From Streptomyces sp. JJ36 (GTDB lineage Bacteria; Actinomycetota; Actinomycetes; Streptomycetales; Streptomycetaceae), in the NCBI RefSeq assembly GCF_021696945.1, contig NZ_JACYHE010000017.1:28877-92876 (forward strand): a stretch of DNA of 64,000 bases, read 5' to 3'. Of the stretch, positions 16,128 to 24,793 are shown one piece after another (the stretch's first letter is position 1; each line of letters begins with the position of its first letter). The position numbers and the translations under genes are program-made. The notes under the pieces were generated by a model, which had not been told where the DNA came from, did no database searches, and saw nothing but the letters and a program-made list of their open reading frames with translations.

Positions 16128-16715
16128 TCACGCCACCTCCGGGGCGTCGTCGCGGACAACGGTGGGGTCGCCGCCCAGGGCGGAGCGCACCTTCCGGCGG
16201 GCCCGGTTGAGGCGGGACCGGACGGTGCCGACGGGGATGCCGAGGGCCTCGCCGACCTCCGCGTAGCTGAGGTCGGCCCAGGCGAAGAGCAGCAGTACGT
16301 GCCGGTCGCGGGCGGGGAGCGCGGCGAGCGCGGCGGCGAGCGGGCCCCGGGCGGCCTCGGCGGTGACCCGGGTCTCGACCCGGTCCGTCCAGGACTCGGC
16401 CACCGGGTCGACGCCGGTGCGGGCGAGGGCGCGCAGGGCGCGGACCTCGCTGCGGCGGTGCCGGCCGATGAGGTTGGCGGCGATGCCGTAGAGCCAGGGC
16501 CGGGCGCTGGTGCGGGTGGTGTCGAAGCGGGACCGGGAACGGAAGGCGGCGAGGAAGGTCTCCGCCGTGATGTCGTCCGCGACCGAGTCGCCGAGCCGCC
16601 GCAGTGCATAGCGGTGGATGTCGGCCGCGTAGCGGTCGTAGAGCTGGGCGAAGGCCTCGGGGCTCTCCAGTGACGCGTCGATGACGGCGGCGTCGTCCAT
16701 CGGCGGATCGGTCAT
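16128..16715 (-). CDS. ECF RNA polymerase sigma factor (sigma-70 family)
   Basis: A 195-aa protein with a region 2 helix (YDRYAADIHRYALRRLGDSVADDITAETFLAAF, split here only by its two motifs) and the -10-reading segment RPWLYGIAANLIGRHRR. Region 4 carries a helix-turn-helix (ALAALPARDRHVLLLFAWAD, then YAEVGEALGIPVGTVRSRLN). It lacks the extra C-terminal domains of the larger ECF groups. It is co-transcribed with the membrane partner gene immediately downstream, the usual arrangement for signal-controlled sigma factors. Target promoters cannot be told from the sequence. Confidence 0.93.
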   Translation of the reverse strand: MTDPPMDDAAVIDASLESPEAFAQLYDRYAADIHRYALRRLGDSVADDITAETFLAAFRSRSRFDTTRTSARPWLYGIAANLIGRHRRSEVRALRALARTGVDPVAESWTDRVETRVTAEAARGPLAAALAALPARDRHVLLLFAWADLSYAEVGEALGIPVGTVRSRLNRARRKVRSALGGDPTVVRDDAPEVA

Positions 16716-16809
16716 GCGGTCGGTCCCCCGTCGGTGGGCGGTGTCGGTGCCCGGACGTGCCGGGCGCGCGGATGTGTCACCTGCTGTTGCCCGCCGCGGC
16801 GGGCGGGGT

Positions 16810-17379
16810 TCACAGGCCGCCGTCCCCGGCGGGCCCCGGCCCGGTGAGGCGGGCGACCAGGGTACGGATGGTCTGCGGGTCCGCGGGACGGTCGGTGAGC
16901 AGGAACTGCAGGGTCAGGCCGTCGAGCAGGGCGGTCAGGGCACGGGCGGTGGCCTCGTCGCCGGTACGGCGGTGCAGCAGCGCGGTGAGGCCGTCCAGGC
17001 ACTCGGCGGCCAGCGGCCGCAGGCGCTCGTGGTTGAGGGCGGCGAGGTAGAGCTCGTACTCCAGGCGGGTGCGGGTGCGGTCGCCGGCCAGCCACTCGAG
17101 GACCAGCCCGGTCAGCGCGTCGGCGAGCGGTAGGGCCGGGTCGGTGCGCCGGTCCCAGCGTTCCATGCCCGCCAGCCACTCCTCGCTGATCTGGCGGAGC
17201 GCGGCGCCCAGCAGGTCATCCAGGGAGGCGAAGTGGTAGGTGGTGGAGCCGAGCGGGACGTCGGCCTCGCGGGCCACCCGGCGGTGGCTCACCCCCGCGA
17301 TGCCGCGGTCGGCCACCACCCGGACGGCGGCGTCGACGAGGCGCCGGCGGCGTTCGGGGTCGTAGCGCCGGCCGGCCAT
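16810..17379 (-). CDS. TetR-family regulator of the SMR exporter
   Basis: A 189-aa protein with an N-terminal helix-turn-helix (RRRLVDAAVRVVADRGIAGV, then RRVAREADVPLGSTTYHFAS) and an all-helical C-terminal domain. Its ATG overlaps the stop of the SMR transporter gene (TGATG), so both are made together from one promoter. Two perfect or near-perfect palindromes precede the SMR gene and are the likely binding sites, giving autoregulated control of the exporter. The inducer is unknown, but substrates of such pairs are typically cationic toxic compounds. Confidence 0.9.
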   Translation of the reverse strand: MAGRRYDPERRRRLVDAAVRVVADRGIAGVSHRRVAREADVPLGSTTYHFASLDDLLGAALRQISEEWLAGMERWDRRTDPALPLADALTGLVLEWLAGDRTRTRLEYELYLAALNHERLRPLAAECLDGLTALLHRRTGDEATARALTALLDGLTLQFLLTDRPADPQTIRTLVARLTGPGPAGDGGL

Positions 17380-17699
17380 CAGTGCAGCCCGCCGAGGTTG
17401 AGCACCACCACGCCGGCGACCACCAGCAGCAGCCCGAGAATCTTGAGGGCGGTGACCGGCTCGCCGAGGAAGACCATGCCGATGGCGGCGATCGCCGCGG
17501 TGCCCGCGCCCGACCAGATGGCGTAGGCGGTGCCGACACCCATGGTCTTCAGGGTCTGCGCGAGCAGCGCGAAGGCGACGAGATAGCCCGCGGCGGTGCC
17601 GAGGGAGGGCCAGAGGCGGGTGAAGCCGTCGCTGTACTTCATCGCGGTGGTCCCGAGGACCTCGGCGAGGATCGCGCTCGCAAGCGTCAGATAGACCAT
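17379..17699 (-). CDS. Small multidrug resistance (SMR) family exporter
   Basis: A 106-aa protein with four membrane helices. The essential membrane-embedded glutamate is present (Glu13 in LASAILAEVLGTTAMK), as is the helix 3 signature GVGTAYAIWSGAGTA. SMR proteins work as antiparallel dimers that exchange protons for quaternary ammonium compounds, guanidinium or similar cations. The frame extends 28 codons upstream, but the start at 17699 gives the canonical N-terminus. No ribosome-binding site precedes it, and an operator palindrome directly abuts the ATG, so translation from a leaderless transcript is likely. Confidence 0.9.
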   Translation of the reverse strand: MVYLTLASAILAEVLGTTAMKYSDGFTRLWPSLGTAAGYLVAFALLAQTLKTMGVGTAYAIWSGAGTAAIAAIGMVFLGEPVTALKILGLLLVVAGVVVLNLGGLH

Positions 17700-17737
17700 G
17701 TGTACGAGCGTACACAACGATGCGTACGCCCGTACAC
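17700..17737 (-). promoter_or_regulatory. Tandem TetR operators upstream of the SMR/TetR operon
   Basis: 17700-17715 is a perfect palindrome, GTGTACG-AG-CGTACAC. 17722-17737 is a second copy, GCGTACG-CC-CGTACAC, with one arm base changed. Their centres are 22 bp apart, about two helical turns, so both face the same side of the DNA. The first copy directly abuts the ATG of the SMR gene. Binding of the TetR product here would block transcription start; inferred from position and symmetry. Confidence 0.75.
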
Positions 17738-17787
17738 AGCGCGGCGGGTGGCGAGGACCCCCGGCCCCCGGGTGCGGAGACACGGAA

Positions 17788-17827
17788 ACGGCGAGGCCCG
17801 CCGGCCGGAGCCGGCGGGCCTCGCCGT
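17788..17827 (-). terminator. Hairpin terminator at the end of the suf operon
   Basis: A perfect 18-bp stem (ACGGCGAGGCCCGCCGGC) with a CGGA tetraloop begins 17 bp after the sufT stop codon. It is one of the strongest hairpins in the window and separates the suf operon from the SMR/TetR operators. Confidence 0.8.
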
Positions 17828-17844
17828 GGCGGAGCGAGCGGGCC

Positions 17845-18174
17845 TCAGACGTTGAAGCCCAGGGCGCGGAGCTGCTCCCGCCCGTCGTCGGTGATCTTGT
17901 CCGGGCCCCACGGGGGCATCCAGACCCAGTTGATCTTCAGCTCGTTGACGATGCCCTCGGTCGCCGCCTTGGCCTGGTCCTCGATGACGTCGGTCAGCGG
18001 GCAGGCCGCCGAGGTGAGCGTCATGTCCAGGGTGGCGACGTTGGAGTCGTCGATGTGGATGCCGTAGATGAGCCCGAGGTTGACGACGTCGATGCCCAGC
18101 TCGGGGTCGACCACGTCGTACAGCGCCTCCCGGACCTCGTCCTCGCTCGCCGGCTTGGTGGTGGTCTCGGTCAT
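17845..18174 (-). CDS. sufT: SufT-like Fe-S cluster assembly factor (DUF59/MIP18 family)
   Basis: A 109-aa protein containing one DUF59 domain: EVREALYDVVDPELGIDVVN, then LTSAACPLTDVIEDQ with the conserved cysteine, and WVWMPPWGPDKITDDGREQL near the end. Members help mature Fe-S proteins, probably by carrying or handing on clusters. The start at 18174 overlaps the sufU stop by 4 bases (ATGA). It is the last gene of the suf operon, followed by a strong hairpin. Confidence 0.92.
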   Translation of the reverse strand: MTETTTKPASEDEVREALYDVVDPELGIDVVNLGLIYGIHIDDSNVATLDMTLTSAACPLTDVIEDQAKAATEGIVNELKINWVWMPPWGPDKITDDGREQLRALGFNV

Positions 18175-18629
18175 GCCTTCTCCTTCGGGTCGCCCAGCAC
18201 CTGGGCGGTGGCGTCCTTCCATGCCATCCAGCTCAGCAGAGCACACTTGACGCGCGCCGGGTACTTGGAGACCCCGGCGAACGCGACCGCGTCCTCCAGC
18301 ACCGCCTCCATGGCGTCGTCCGGCTCGAGCTGGCCCTTGGACTGCATCAGCTCCAGGAAGGTCTCCTGGATGCGGCGGGCCTCGGCCAGCTCCTTGCCGA
18401 CCAGCAGCTCGTTCAGCACGGAGGCGCTGGCCTGGCTGATGGAGCAGCCCTGGCCCTCGTACGACACGTCGGCGATGGTCTCCCCGTCGTACCGCACCCG
18501 GAGGGTGATCTCGTCACCACACGTCGGATTGACGTGGTGCACCTCGGCGTCGCCCTCGCGCAGGCCACGCCCGTGGGGGTGCTTGTAGTGATCCAGGATC
18601 ACGTCCTGGTACATGGAGTCGAGCTTCAC
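18171..18629 (-). CDS. sufU: SufU-type Fe-S assembly protein (zinc-dependent sulfurtransferase)
   Basis: A 152-aa protein of the IscU/SufU fold. It has the three conserved cysteines in NPTCGDEIT, YEGQGCSISQASASVL and ARVKCALLSWMAW, and the SufU-type opening MYQDVILDHYKHPHGRG. In Gram-positive bacteria SufU accepts persulfide sulfur from SufS via a zinc site and passes it to SufBCD. It lies between sufS (36-bp gap) and sufT (4-base overlap). Confidence 0.95.
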   Translation of the reverse strand: MKLDSMYQDVILDHYKHPHGRGLREGDAEVHHVNPTCGDEITLRVRYDGETIADVSYEGQGCSISQASASVLNELLVGKELAEARRIQETFLELMQSKGQLEPDDAMEAVLEDAVAFAGVSKYPARVKCALLSWMAWKDATAQVLGDPKEKA

Positions 18630-18665
18630 TAGTCAGTCCCTGTCCCGGCCTCTGCCGCCGCTCGG

Positions 18666-19931
18666 CTAACCGAAGAAATTCCGTACGTGCTCCAGGCCGT
18701 CCACCAGGGCGTCGACCTCGGCCGGCGTGGAGTACAGATAGAACGACGCTCGCGTCGTCGCAGGAATTCCGTAGCGCAGGCAGACGGGTCGCGCGCAGTG
18801 GTGGCCGACCCGGACGGCGATACCCTGCTCGTCCAGTACCTGACCCACGTCGTGCGGGTGGATGTCACCGAGCGTGAAGGAGATCGCGGCGCCGCGCTCC
18901 TCCGCCGTGACCGGGCCGATGATCCGCAGGCCGGAGACCTGACGCAGCCGCTCCACCGCGTACTCGGTGAGCGCGTGCTCGTGCGCCTGCACCTTCTCCA
19001 TGCCTATCGCGGAGAGGTAGTCCACGGCCGCGCCCAGCCCGACCGCCTGCGCGATCGGGGGCGTCCCCGCCTCGAACTTGTGCGGCGCCGGGGCGTAGGT
19101 GGAGGAGTGCATCGAGACCGTCTCGATCATCTCCCCGCCGCCGAGGAAGGGCGGCAGGTCGTCCAGCAGCCCCTGCCGGCCCCAGAGCACGCCGATGCCG
19201 GTCGGGCCGCACATCTTGTGGCCGGTGAAGGCCACGAAGTCCGCCTGGAGCGCCTGCACGTCCAGCGGCATGTGCGGCGCCGCCTGCGAGGCGTCCACCA
19301 CCACCAGAGCCCCGACCTCCTGGGCACGCCGGACGATCTCCTCGACCGGGTTGAAGGTGCCCAGGATGTTGGAGACCAGCACGAAGGAGACGACCTTGGT
19401 CTTCTCGGTGATGATCTCGTCGATGCGGGAGAGGTCGAGCCGGCCCTCGTCGGTCAGCCCGAACCACTTCAGCTTCGCGCCGGTGCGCTGCGCCAGCAGC
19501 TGCCACGGCACGATGTTGGAGTGGTGTTCCATCTCCGTGATGACGATCTCGGTGTCGTGCTCCACGCGGTAGGGCTCGTCGGCCCAGCCCAGCATGTTGG
19601 CCACGAGGTTCAGCGACTCGGAGGCGTTCTTGGTGAAGACGACCTCGTCCCGGCTCGGGGCGTTGACAAAGGCCGCGACCTTGTCCCGCGCGCCCTCGTA
19701 GAGCGCCGTGGCCTCCTCGGCGAGCACATGGACGCCGCGGTGCACGTTGGCGTTGTGCCGCTCGTTGTAGTCGGCCATCGCGTCGAGCACCTGGCGCGGC
19801 TTCTGCGAGGTGGCCGCGTTGTCCAGGTACACGACCTTCTGCCCGTCGTGGACCGTGCGGTCCAGGATCGGGAAGTCCTTGCGGATCGCCTCGGTGTCGA
19901 GGAGCCCCGGGAGCTGTGTCACGTGCCTCAT
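18666..19931 (-). CDS. sufS: Cysteine desulfurase SufS
   Basis: A 421-aa group II cysteine desulfurase. It shows VVYLDNAATSQKPRQVLDAM, the pyridoxal-lysine segment FVAFTGHKMCGPTGIGVLWG, and the catalytic cysteine in VGHHCARPVCLRYG. It removes sulfur from cysteine to make the persulfide used for Fe-S clusters, leaving alanine. The start ATG overlaps the sufC stop by 4 bases. An alternative GTG three codons later is possible. Sulfur passes to SufU, encoded next. Confidence 0.97.
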   Translation of the reverse strand: MRHVTQLPGLLDTEAIRKDFPILDRTVHDGQKVVYLDNAATSQKPRQVLDAMADYNERHNANVHRGVHVLAEEATALYEGARDKVAAFVNAPSRDEVVFTKNASESLNLVANMLGWADEPYRVEHDTEIVITEMEHHSNIVPWQLLAQRTGAKLKWFGLTDEGRLDLSRIDEIITEKTKVVSFVLVSNILGTFNPVEEIVRRAQEVGALVVVDASQAAPHMPLDVQALQADFVAFTGHKMCGPTGIGVLWGRQGLLDDLPPFLGGGEMIETVSMHSSTYAPAPHKFEAGTPPIAQAVGLGAAVDYLSAIGMEKVQAHEHALTEYAVERLRQVSGLRIIGPVTAEERGAAISFTLGDIHPHDVGQVLDEQGIAVRVGHHCARPVCLRYGIPATTRASFYLYSTPAEVDALVDGLEHVRNFFG

Positions 19932-20683
19932 GCCCCCTTCACGTACGCCTCGTAGCCCTCGGCCTCCAGCTTGTCCGCCAGCTCGGGACCGCCGGACTCG
20001 GCGATCCGGCCCTTGGCGAAGACGTGCACGTGGTCGGGGGTGACGTAGCGCAGGATGCGCGTGTAGTGGGTGATCAGCATGGTGCCGACCTCGCCCGACT
20101 CGCGGACGCGGTTCACGCCCTCGGAGACGACGCGCAGCGCGTCGACGTCCAGCCCGGAGTCGGTCTCGTCCAGCACCGCGATCCGCGGCTTGAGCAGCTC
20201 GAGCTGGAGGATCTCGTGGCGCTTCTTCTCACCGCCGGAGAAGCCCTCGTTGACGTTCCGCTCGGCGAAGGCCGGGTCGATCTGGAGGCGCTCCATGGCC
20301 TCCTTGACCTCCTTCACCCAGGTGCGCAGCTTCGGCGCCTCGCCCCGGATGGCGGTGGCGGAGGTGCGCAGGAAGTTGGAGACGGAGACGCCGGGGACCT
20401 CGACCGGGTACTGCATGGCGAGGAAGAGGCCGGCCCGGGCGCGCTCGTCGACGGACATCTCCAGGACGTCCTCGCCGTCGAGCTTCACCGAACCGCCGGT
20501 GATCTGGTACTTCGGGTGACCGGCGAGCGAGTAGGCCAGGGTGGACTTCCCGGAGCCGTTCGGACCCATGATCGCGTGCGTCTCGCCCTGCTTCACGGTC
20601 AGGTCGACGCCGCGCAGGATCTCGTTCGTACCGTTGTCGGTCTCGACGGAGACGTGCAGGTCGTTGATCTCAAGCGTTGCCAT
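19928..20683 (-). CDS. sufC: Fe-S assembly ATPase SufC
   Basis: A 251-aa ABC-type ATPase. Walker A is GPNGSGKSTLAYSLAGHP, the signature motif is NEGFSGGEKKRHEILQL, and Walker B leads into PRIAVLDETDSGLDVDALR. It drives conformational changes of the SufBCD scaffold in the cytoplasm and does not belong to a transporter. It starts 7 bp after the Rieske gene and overlaps sufS by 4 bases. Confidence 0.97.
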   Translation of the reverse strand: MATLEINDLHVSVETDNGTNEILRGVDLTVKQGETHAIMGPNGSGKSTLAYSLAGHPKYQITGGSVKLDGEDVLEMSVDERARAGLFLAMQYPVEVPGVSVSNFLRTSATAIRGEAPKLRTWVKEVKEAMERLQIDPAFAERNVNEGFSGGEKKRHEILQLELLKPRIAVLDETDSGLDVDALRVVSEGVNRVRESGEVGTMLITHYTRILRYVTPDHVHVFAKGRIAESGGPELADKLEAEGYEAYVKGA

Positions 20684-20690
20684 GGGGAAC

Positions 20691-21032
20691 TCAGGACTCC
20701 TGGGTGACGGAGACGAGCACAGCCGCGTCGGGGCCGTCTCCTTCGATCTTGACGGGGTATACGGGGACGGGTCGGGTGGCGGGCAGGCCCGAGGGTTTGC
20801 CGGTGCGCAGGTCGAAGCTGGAGCCGTGCAGCCAGCACTCGATCTGGCAGTCCTCGACCTCGCCCTCGGAGAGCGAGACGTTCGCGTGCGAGCAGATGTC
20901 GTAGATCGCGAACACCTCTCCCTCCGTACGGACGAGCGACACCGGGGTGCTGTCGATCTCCACCCGCTTGGGGGTGTCCTCCTCCAGCTCGCCCAGCGTG
21001 GCGACGCGTACGAAGCTCTCGGCGGCAGTCAT
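20691..21032 (-). CDS. Rieske-type [2Fe-2S] ferredoxin in the suf operon
   Basis: A 113-aa protein with a complete Rieske cluster site: Cys47-x-His49 (ICSHAN) and Cys66-x2-His69 (CWLHGSSF), 16 residues apart. It resembles the ferredoxin subunits of non-heme dioxygenases. Here its position between sufD and sufC, with a 4-base overlap to sufD, suggests it supplies electrons or is an early client of Fe-S assembly. This arrangement is common in actinobacterial suf operons. The long frame extending upstream to 21368 is only a shadow of sufD. Confidence 0.93.
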   Translation of the reverse strand: MTAAESFVRVATLGELEEDTPKRVEIDSTPVSLVRTEGEVFAIYDICSHANVSLSEGEVEDCQIECWLHGSSFDLRTGKPSGLPATRPVPVYPVKIEGDGPDAAVLVSVTQES

Positions 21033-22210
21033 GCGACCGACGCCTCCAGCTCGGCCTCGATCTTGGCGATGAGGCGCTGCTCCAGGTCGGGGAGGCCGAT
21101 CTGCTGCACCAGCTCGGCGAAGAAGCCGCGCACCACCAGGCGCCGGGCCTCGTACTCCGGGATGCCGCGGGCCATCAGGTAGAAGAGCTGCTCGTCGTCG
21201 AAGCGCCCGGTGGCCGAGGCGTGCCCGGCGCCGACGATCTCGCCGGTCTCGATCTCGAGGTTGGGGACCGAGTCGACGCGCGCGCCGTCGGTGAGCACCA
21301 GGTTGCGGTTGAGCTCGTAGGTGTCGGTGCCCTCGGCGTCCTTGCGGATCAGCACGTCGCCGATCCACACGGCGTGCGCCTCCTCGCCCTGCAGCGCGCC
21401 CTTGTAGGCGACGTTGCTCCGGCAGTTCGGGCTGTCGTGGTCGACGAAGAGCCGGTGCTCCTGGTGCTGGCCGTCGTCGGTGAAGTAGAGCCCGTAGAGC
21501 TCGGCCTCACCGCCCGGGCCGGCGTAGCGGACCTGGGGGTAGAGCCGCACCAGGTCGCCGCCGAAGGTGACGACCACGGACTTGAAGGAGGCGTCCCGGC
21601 CCACCAGGGCGTTGTGCTGGGAGCAGTGCACCGCGGTGTCGTCCCAGTCCTGGACGGAGACGACGGTGAGCTTCGCGCCGTCGCCGAGGACGTACTCCAC
21701 GTTGGCGGCGCGGACGCCGTCGCCGGTGTGGTCGATCACCACGACCGCCTCGGCGAACGCCCCGAGCTCGAAGACGGTGTGCCCGTAGGTCACGCCGCCC
21801 TCGCCGTGCAGGCCCACCCGGATGGGCTCGTCCAGCACGGCCTCCTTGGGCACCGAGACGACGGTGGCCTTCTCGAAGGAGCTGAACGCCTGGGCCGCGA
21901 CGCGGTCGACCGGCGTGCCGGCGCGGCCCACCCGCGCGTCGTCACGGGCGACGGTCTCCACCGTCACGGCGTCGGGCGCGGAGATCTCGGCCTTCAGCGA
22001 GCCCGACGCCTCGGCGGTGCCGTCGTGCAGCCCGCGCAACCGCTCCAGCGGCGTGAACCGCCACTCCTCCTCACGGCCGTGCGGCACCGGGAAGTCCGCC
22101 ACGTCGTAGGACGGCGGCGCGCTCATCCTGGTGGCGACGGTGGACTCGGCGGCCACCGCGATCGATCCGGTGGTGTTCGAACCGACCGGGATGTTCTGAG
22201 CCTCAGCCAT
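21029..22210 (-). CDS. sufD: Fe-S cluster assembly protein SufD
   Basis: A 393-aa protein with the SufD/SufB beta-helix core. Family segments are EEEWRFTPLERLRGLHDGT, LYGLYFTDDGQHQEHRLFVD, NCRSNVAYKGAL and the C-terminal FYLMARGIPEYEARRLVVRG. It forms a heterodimer with SufB on which clusters are built, with SufC dimers attached. A 104-bp gap separates it from sufB, the longest gap in the operon. Its stop overlaps the Rieske gene by 4 bases. Confidence 0.96.
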   Translation of the reverse strand: MAEAQNIPVGSNTTGSIAVAAESTVATRMSAPPSYDVADFPVPHGREEEWRFTPLERLRGLHDGTAEASGSLKAEISAPDAVTVETVARDDARVGRAGTPVDRVAAQAFSSFEKATVVSVPKEAVLDEPIRVGLHGEGGVTYGHTVFELGAFAEAVVVIDHTGDGVRAANVEYVLGDGAKLTVVSVQDWDDTAVHCSQHNALVGRDASFKSVVVTFGGDLVRLYPQVRYAGPGGEAELYGLYFTDDGQHQEHRLFVDHDSPNCRSNVAYKGALQGEEAHAVWIGDVLIRKDAEGTDTYELNRNLVLTDGARVDSVPNLEIETGEIVGAGHASATGRFDDEQLFYLMARGIPEYEARRLVVRGFFAELVQQIGLPDLEQRLIAKIEAELEASVA

Positions 22211-22314
22211 GGCTGTCGTCGTGCTCGCTTTCCTTAGTCTGTGGCCGCGTGCCCCCGGGCAGCGGGGTCCGGGGGCACGCTCGCCTGGTCACCGGGTACA
22301 GGCGGCGGGCGGCG

Positions 22315-23736
22315 TCAGCCGACCGCGCCCTCCATCTGCAGCTCGATCAGCCGGTTCAGCTCGAGCGCGTACTCCATCGGGAGCTCCTTCGCGATCGGCT
22401 CCACGAAGCCGCGCACGATCATCGCCATCGCCTCGTCCTCGGAGAGGCCCCGGCTCATCAGGTAGAACAGCTGGTCGTCGCTGACCTTGGACACCGTCGC
22501 CTCGTGGCCCATCGTCACGTCGTCCTCGCGGACGTCGACGTACGGGTAGGTGTCCGACCGGGAGATCGTGTCGACCAGCAGGGCGTCGCAGAGGACGTTG
22601 GACTTGGAGCCCTCGGCGCCCTCGCCGATCTCGATCAGGCCGCGGTAGGAGGTGCGGCCGCCGGAACGGGCCACCGACTTGGAGACGATGTTGGAGGAGG
22701 TCCGGGGCGCCATGTGCACCATCTTGGCGCCGGCGTCCTGGTGCTGGCCCTCGCCCGCGAAGGCGACCGACAGCGTCTCGCCCTTGGCGTGCTCGCCCAT
22801 GAGGTAGACCGCCGGGTACTTCATGGTGACCTTGGAGCCGAGGTTGCCGTCGACCCACTCCATGGTCGCGCCCTCGTAGGCCACGGCACGCTTGGTGACC
22901 AGGTTGTAGACGTTGTTGGACCAGTTCTGGATGGTCGTGTAGCGGCAGCGGCCGCCCTTCTTGACGATGATCTCGACCACGGCGGAGTGCAGCGAGTCCG
23001 AGTTGTAGATCGGCGCGGTGCAGCCCTCGACGTAGTGCACGTAGGCGTTCTCGTCGACGATGATCAGGGTCCGCTCGAACTGGCCCATGTTCTCGGTGTT
23101 GATCCGGAAGTAGGCCTGGAGCGGGATGTCCACGTGCACGCCCGGCGGCACGTAGATGAAGGAGCCGCCGGACCACACGGCGGTGTTCAGCGCGGCGAAC
23201 TTGTTGTCACCGGCGGGGATCACCGTGCCGAAGTGCTCCTGGAAGATCTCCGGGTGCTCGCGCAGCGCGGTGTCGGTGTCCAGGAAGAGGACGCCCTGGC
23301 TCTCCAGGTCCTCACGGATCTGGTGGTAGACGACCTCGGACTCGTACTGCGCCGCGACACCGGCGACCAGCCGCTGCTTCTCCGCCTCCGGGATGCCCAG
23401 CTTGTCGTAGGTGTTCTTGATGTCCTCCGGCAGGTCCTCCCAGGTCTGGGCCTGCTTCTCGGTGGACCGCACGAAGTACTTGATGTTGTCGAAGTCGATG
23501 CCGCTCAGGTCCGAGCCCCAGTTCGGCATGGGCTTCTTCTCGAAGAGCTTGAGGCCCTTCAGGCGCTGCTTCAGCATCCACGCCGGCTCGTTCTTCTTGT
23601 CCGAGATGTCGCGGACGACTTCCTCGCTGAGGCCGCGCTTGGCGGCGGCGCCGGCCGCGTCGGAGTCGGCCCAGCCGTACTCGTACCGGCCCAGACCCTC
23701 CAGCTCGGGGTGGGCAGTCTCCGTGGGGAGCGTCAT
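22315..23736 (-). CDS. sufB: Fe-S cluster scaffold protein SufB
   Basis: A 473-aa protein. Typical SufB segments are [78 protein letters not shown] and the C-terminal [20 protein letters not shown]. It is the scaffold subunit on which new Fe-S clusters form with SufC and SufD. The start at 23736 overlaps the sufR stop by 4 bases. The 50 codons of open frame upstream are not protein-like. Confidence 0.97.
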   Translation of the reverse strand: MTLPTETAHPELEGLGRYEYGWADSDAAGAAAKRGLSEEVVRDISDKKNEPAWMLKQRLKGLKLFEKKPMPNWGSDLSGIDFDNIKYFVRSTEKQAQTWEDLPEDIKNTYDKLGIPEAEKQRLVAGVAAQYESEVVYHQIREDLESQGVLFLDTDTALREHPEIFQEHFGTVIPAGDNKFAALNTAVWSGGSFIYVPPGVHVDIPLQAYFRINTENMGQFERTLIIVDENAYVHYVEGCTAPIYNSDSLHSAVVEIIVKKGGRCRYTTIQNWSNNVYNLVTKRAVAYEGATMEWVDGNLGSKVTMKYPAVYLMGEHAKGETLSVAFAGEGQHQDAGAKMVHMAPRTSSNIVSKSVARSGGRTSYRGLIEIGEGAEGSKSNVLCDALLVDTISRSDTYPYVDVREDDVTMGHEATVSKVSDDQLFYLMSRGLSEDEAMAMIVRGFVEPIAKELPMEYALELNRLIELQMEGAVG

Positions 23737-24614
23737 GCGGGGTTCCTCCCGGCCGTGTTCGCAGATGCTGCGGTGGCTTCGCTTGTGTGGGCTGTCGGGG
23801 CTTCGGGGCTGTCGCTGAGGGTGGTCGTACGGGCGGTCTCGGGCGCGGCCGGCGGCTGCGGCGCCTGCGGCACGAAGGTCGTACACACGCCGTCGCCGTG
23901 CGCGATGGTGGCCAGCCGCTGCACATGGGTGCCGAGCAGGCGGGAGAAGACCTCCGTCTCCGCCTCGCAGAGCTGCGGGAACTGCTCGGCGGCGTGCACC
24001 ACCGGGCAGTGGTGCTGACAGAGCTGCTCTCCGCCGGCGCTCTGCCCGGGAGCACCGCCCGCGGCGGGCGCACTGCGTGCCGTCGCAGCGTACCCGTCCT
24101 CGGAGAGCGCGCGCGCCAGCGCGCGGGTGCGTTCCTCCGGCGGCGCCTCCTCCACGGACGCGCGGTAGCGCTCCGCCTGCGCGGCCACCCGGGCCCGGGC
24201 GAAGGCCGCGACGGCGGCCTCGCCCTGCTCGCCGCCGCCCGCCGACCGGGCGATCCAGCGCAGGGCGTCCACCGCCAGCTCGTCATACGCCTGGTCGAAG
24301 GCGTCCCGGCCGCAGTCGGTCAGCGCGAAGACCTTGGCCGGGCGGCCACGGCCCCGCGCGCCGTACACGCGCTTGTCGCGGGGCTCCACGACCCCCTCGG
24401 AGACCAGGTGGTCCAGGTGGCGGCGGACCGCCGCCTGGGTGAGCTCGAGGCGCAGCGCCAGCTCCGCGGCGGTGGAGGGGCCGTGGTCGAGGATGGACCG
24501 GGCCACCTTGTTCCGCGTGCCGTGCTGCTCGTCCAGGGCAGGAGGCACCGAAGCGCCGCCGACGGCCGTACCGGCCGTCGTGCGTGCCTGCGGAGTCTCG
24601 CCCTTCTTTTTCAC
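23733..24614 (-). CDS. sufR: SufR-type Fe-S-sensing transcriptional repressor of the suf operon
   Basis: A 293-aa protein with an N-terminal winged helix ([20 protein letters not shown], then [31 protein letters not shown]). A C-terminal cysteine cluster, CQHHC followed twelve residues later by FPQLCEAE, fits an Fe-S ligand set. SufR proteins repress suf genes when their own cluster is intact. I chose GTG 24614 (KKKGETPQ): an AACAAT -10-like element lies only a few bases upstream, and an 18-bp inverted repeat covers the start. A TTG at 24650 also opens the frame. The C-terminal tail is Pro/Ala/Thr-rich and probably disordered. Confidence 0.9.
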   Translation of the reverse strand: MKKKGETPQARTTAGTAVGGASVPPALDEQHGTRNKVARSILDHGPSTAAELALRLELTQAAVRRHLDHLVSEGVVEPRDKRVYGARGRGRPAKVFALTDCGRDAFDQAYDELAVDALRWIARSAGGGEQGEAAVAAFARARVAAQAERYRASVEEAPPEERTRALARALSEDGYAATARSAPAAGGAPGQSAGGEQLCQHHCPVVHAAEQFPQLCEAETEVFSRLLGTHVQRLATIAHGDGVCTTFVPQAPQPPAAPETARTTTLSDSPEAPTAHTSEATAASANTAGRNPA

Positions 24615-24629
24615 AACGTCATTGTTGCG
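24612..24629 (-). promoter_or_regulatory. Possible SufR operator overlapping the sufR start
   Basis: The minus strand reads CGCAACAATGACGTTGTG, an inverted repeat of the form C-n-CAAC-N6-GTTG-n-G ending on the GTG start codon. A TTGCCC -35-like and an AACAAT -10-like element can be placed with 18-bp spacing, which would begin the transcript at or near the GTG. A repressor bound here would block both transcription and the start codon. Based on symmetry and position only. Confidence 0.45.
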
Positions 24630-24793
24630 TAATTCCGCGGAACCGGGCAAGCGCCACCCTGACCAGGCCGAATGGCATGCATCACGTAAGGCCAGCCTTA
24701 CCTGCCCTGCCCGACGAACCCGGGCAGACCCGCACGGACCTCCGCAGACCCCCCGGAAACAATCCCTGACCTGGGCTCCCTAGACTTCCCGGT

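Noticed and set aside
17700..17783. Longer SMR transporter start
   Set aside because: The extra 28 residues would code through both operator palindromes and do not resemble SMR proteins.
22315..23886. Longer SufB start
   Set aside because: The 50 extra codons overlap sufR in another frame and have no SufB similarity; ATG 23736 overlaps the sufR stop by 4 bases.
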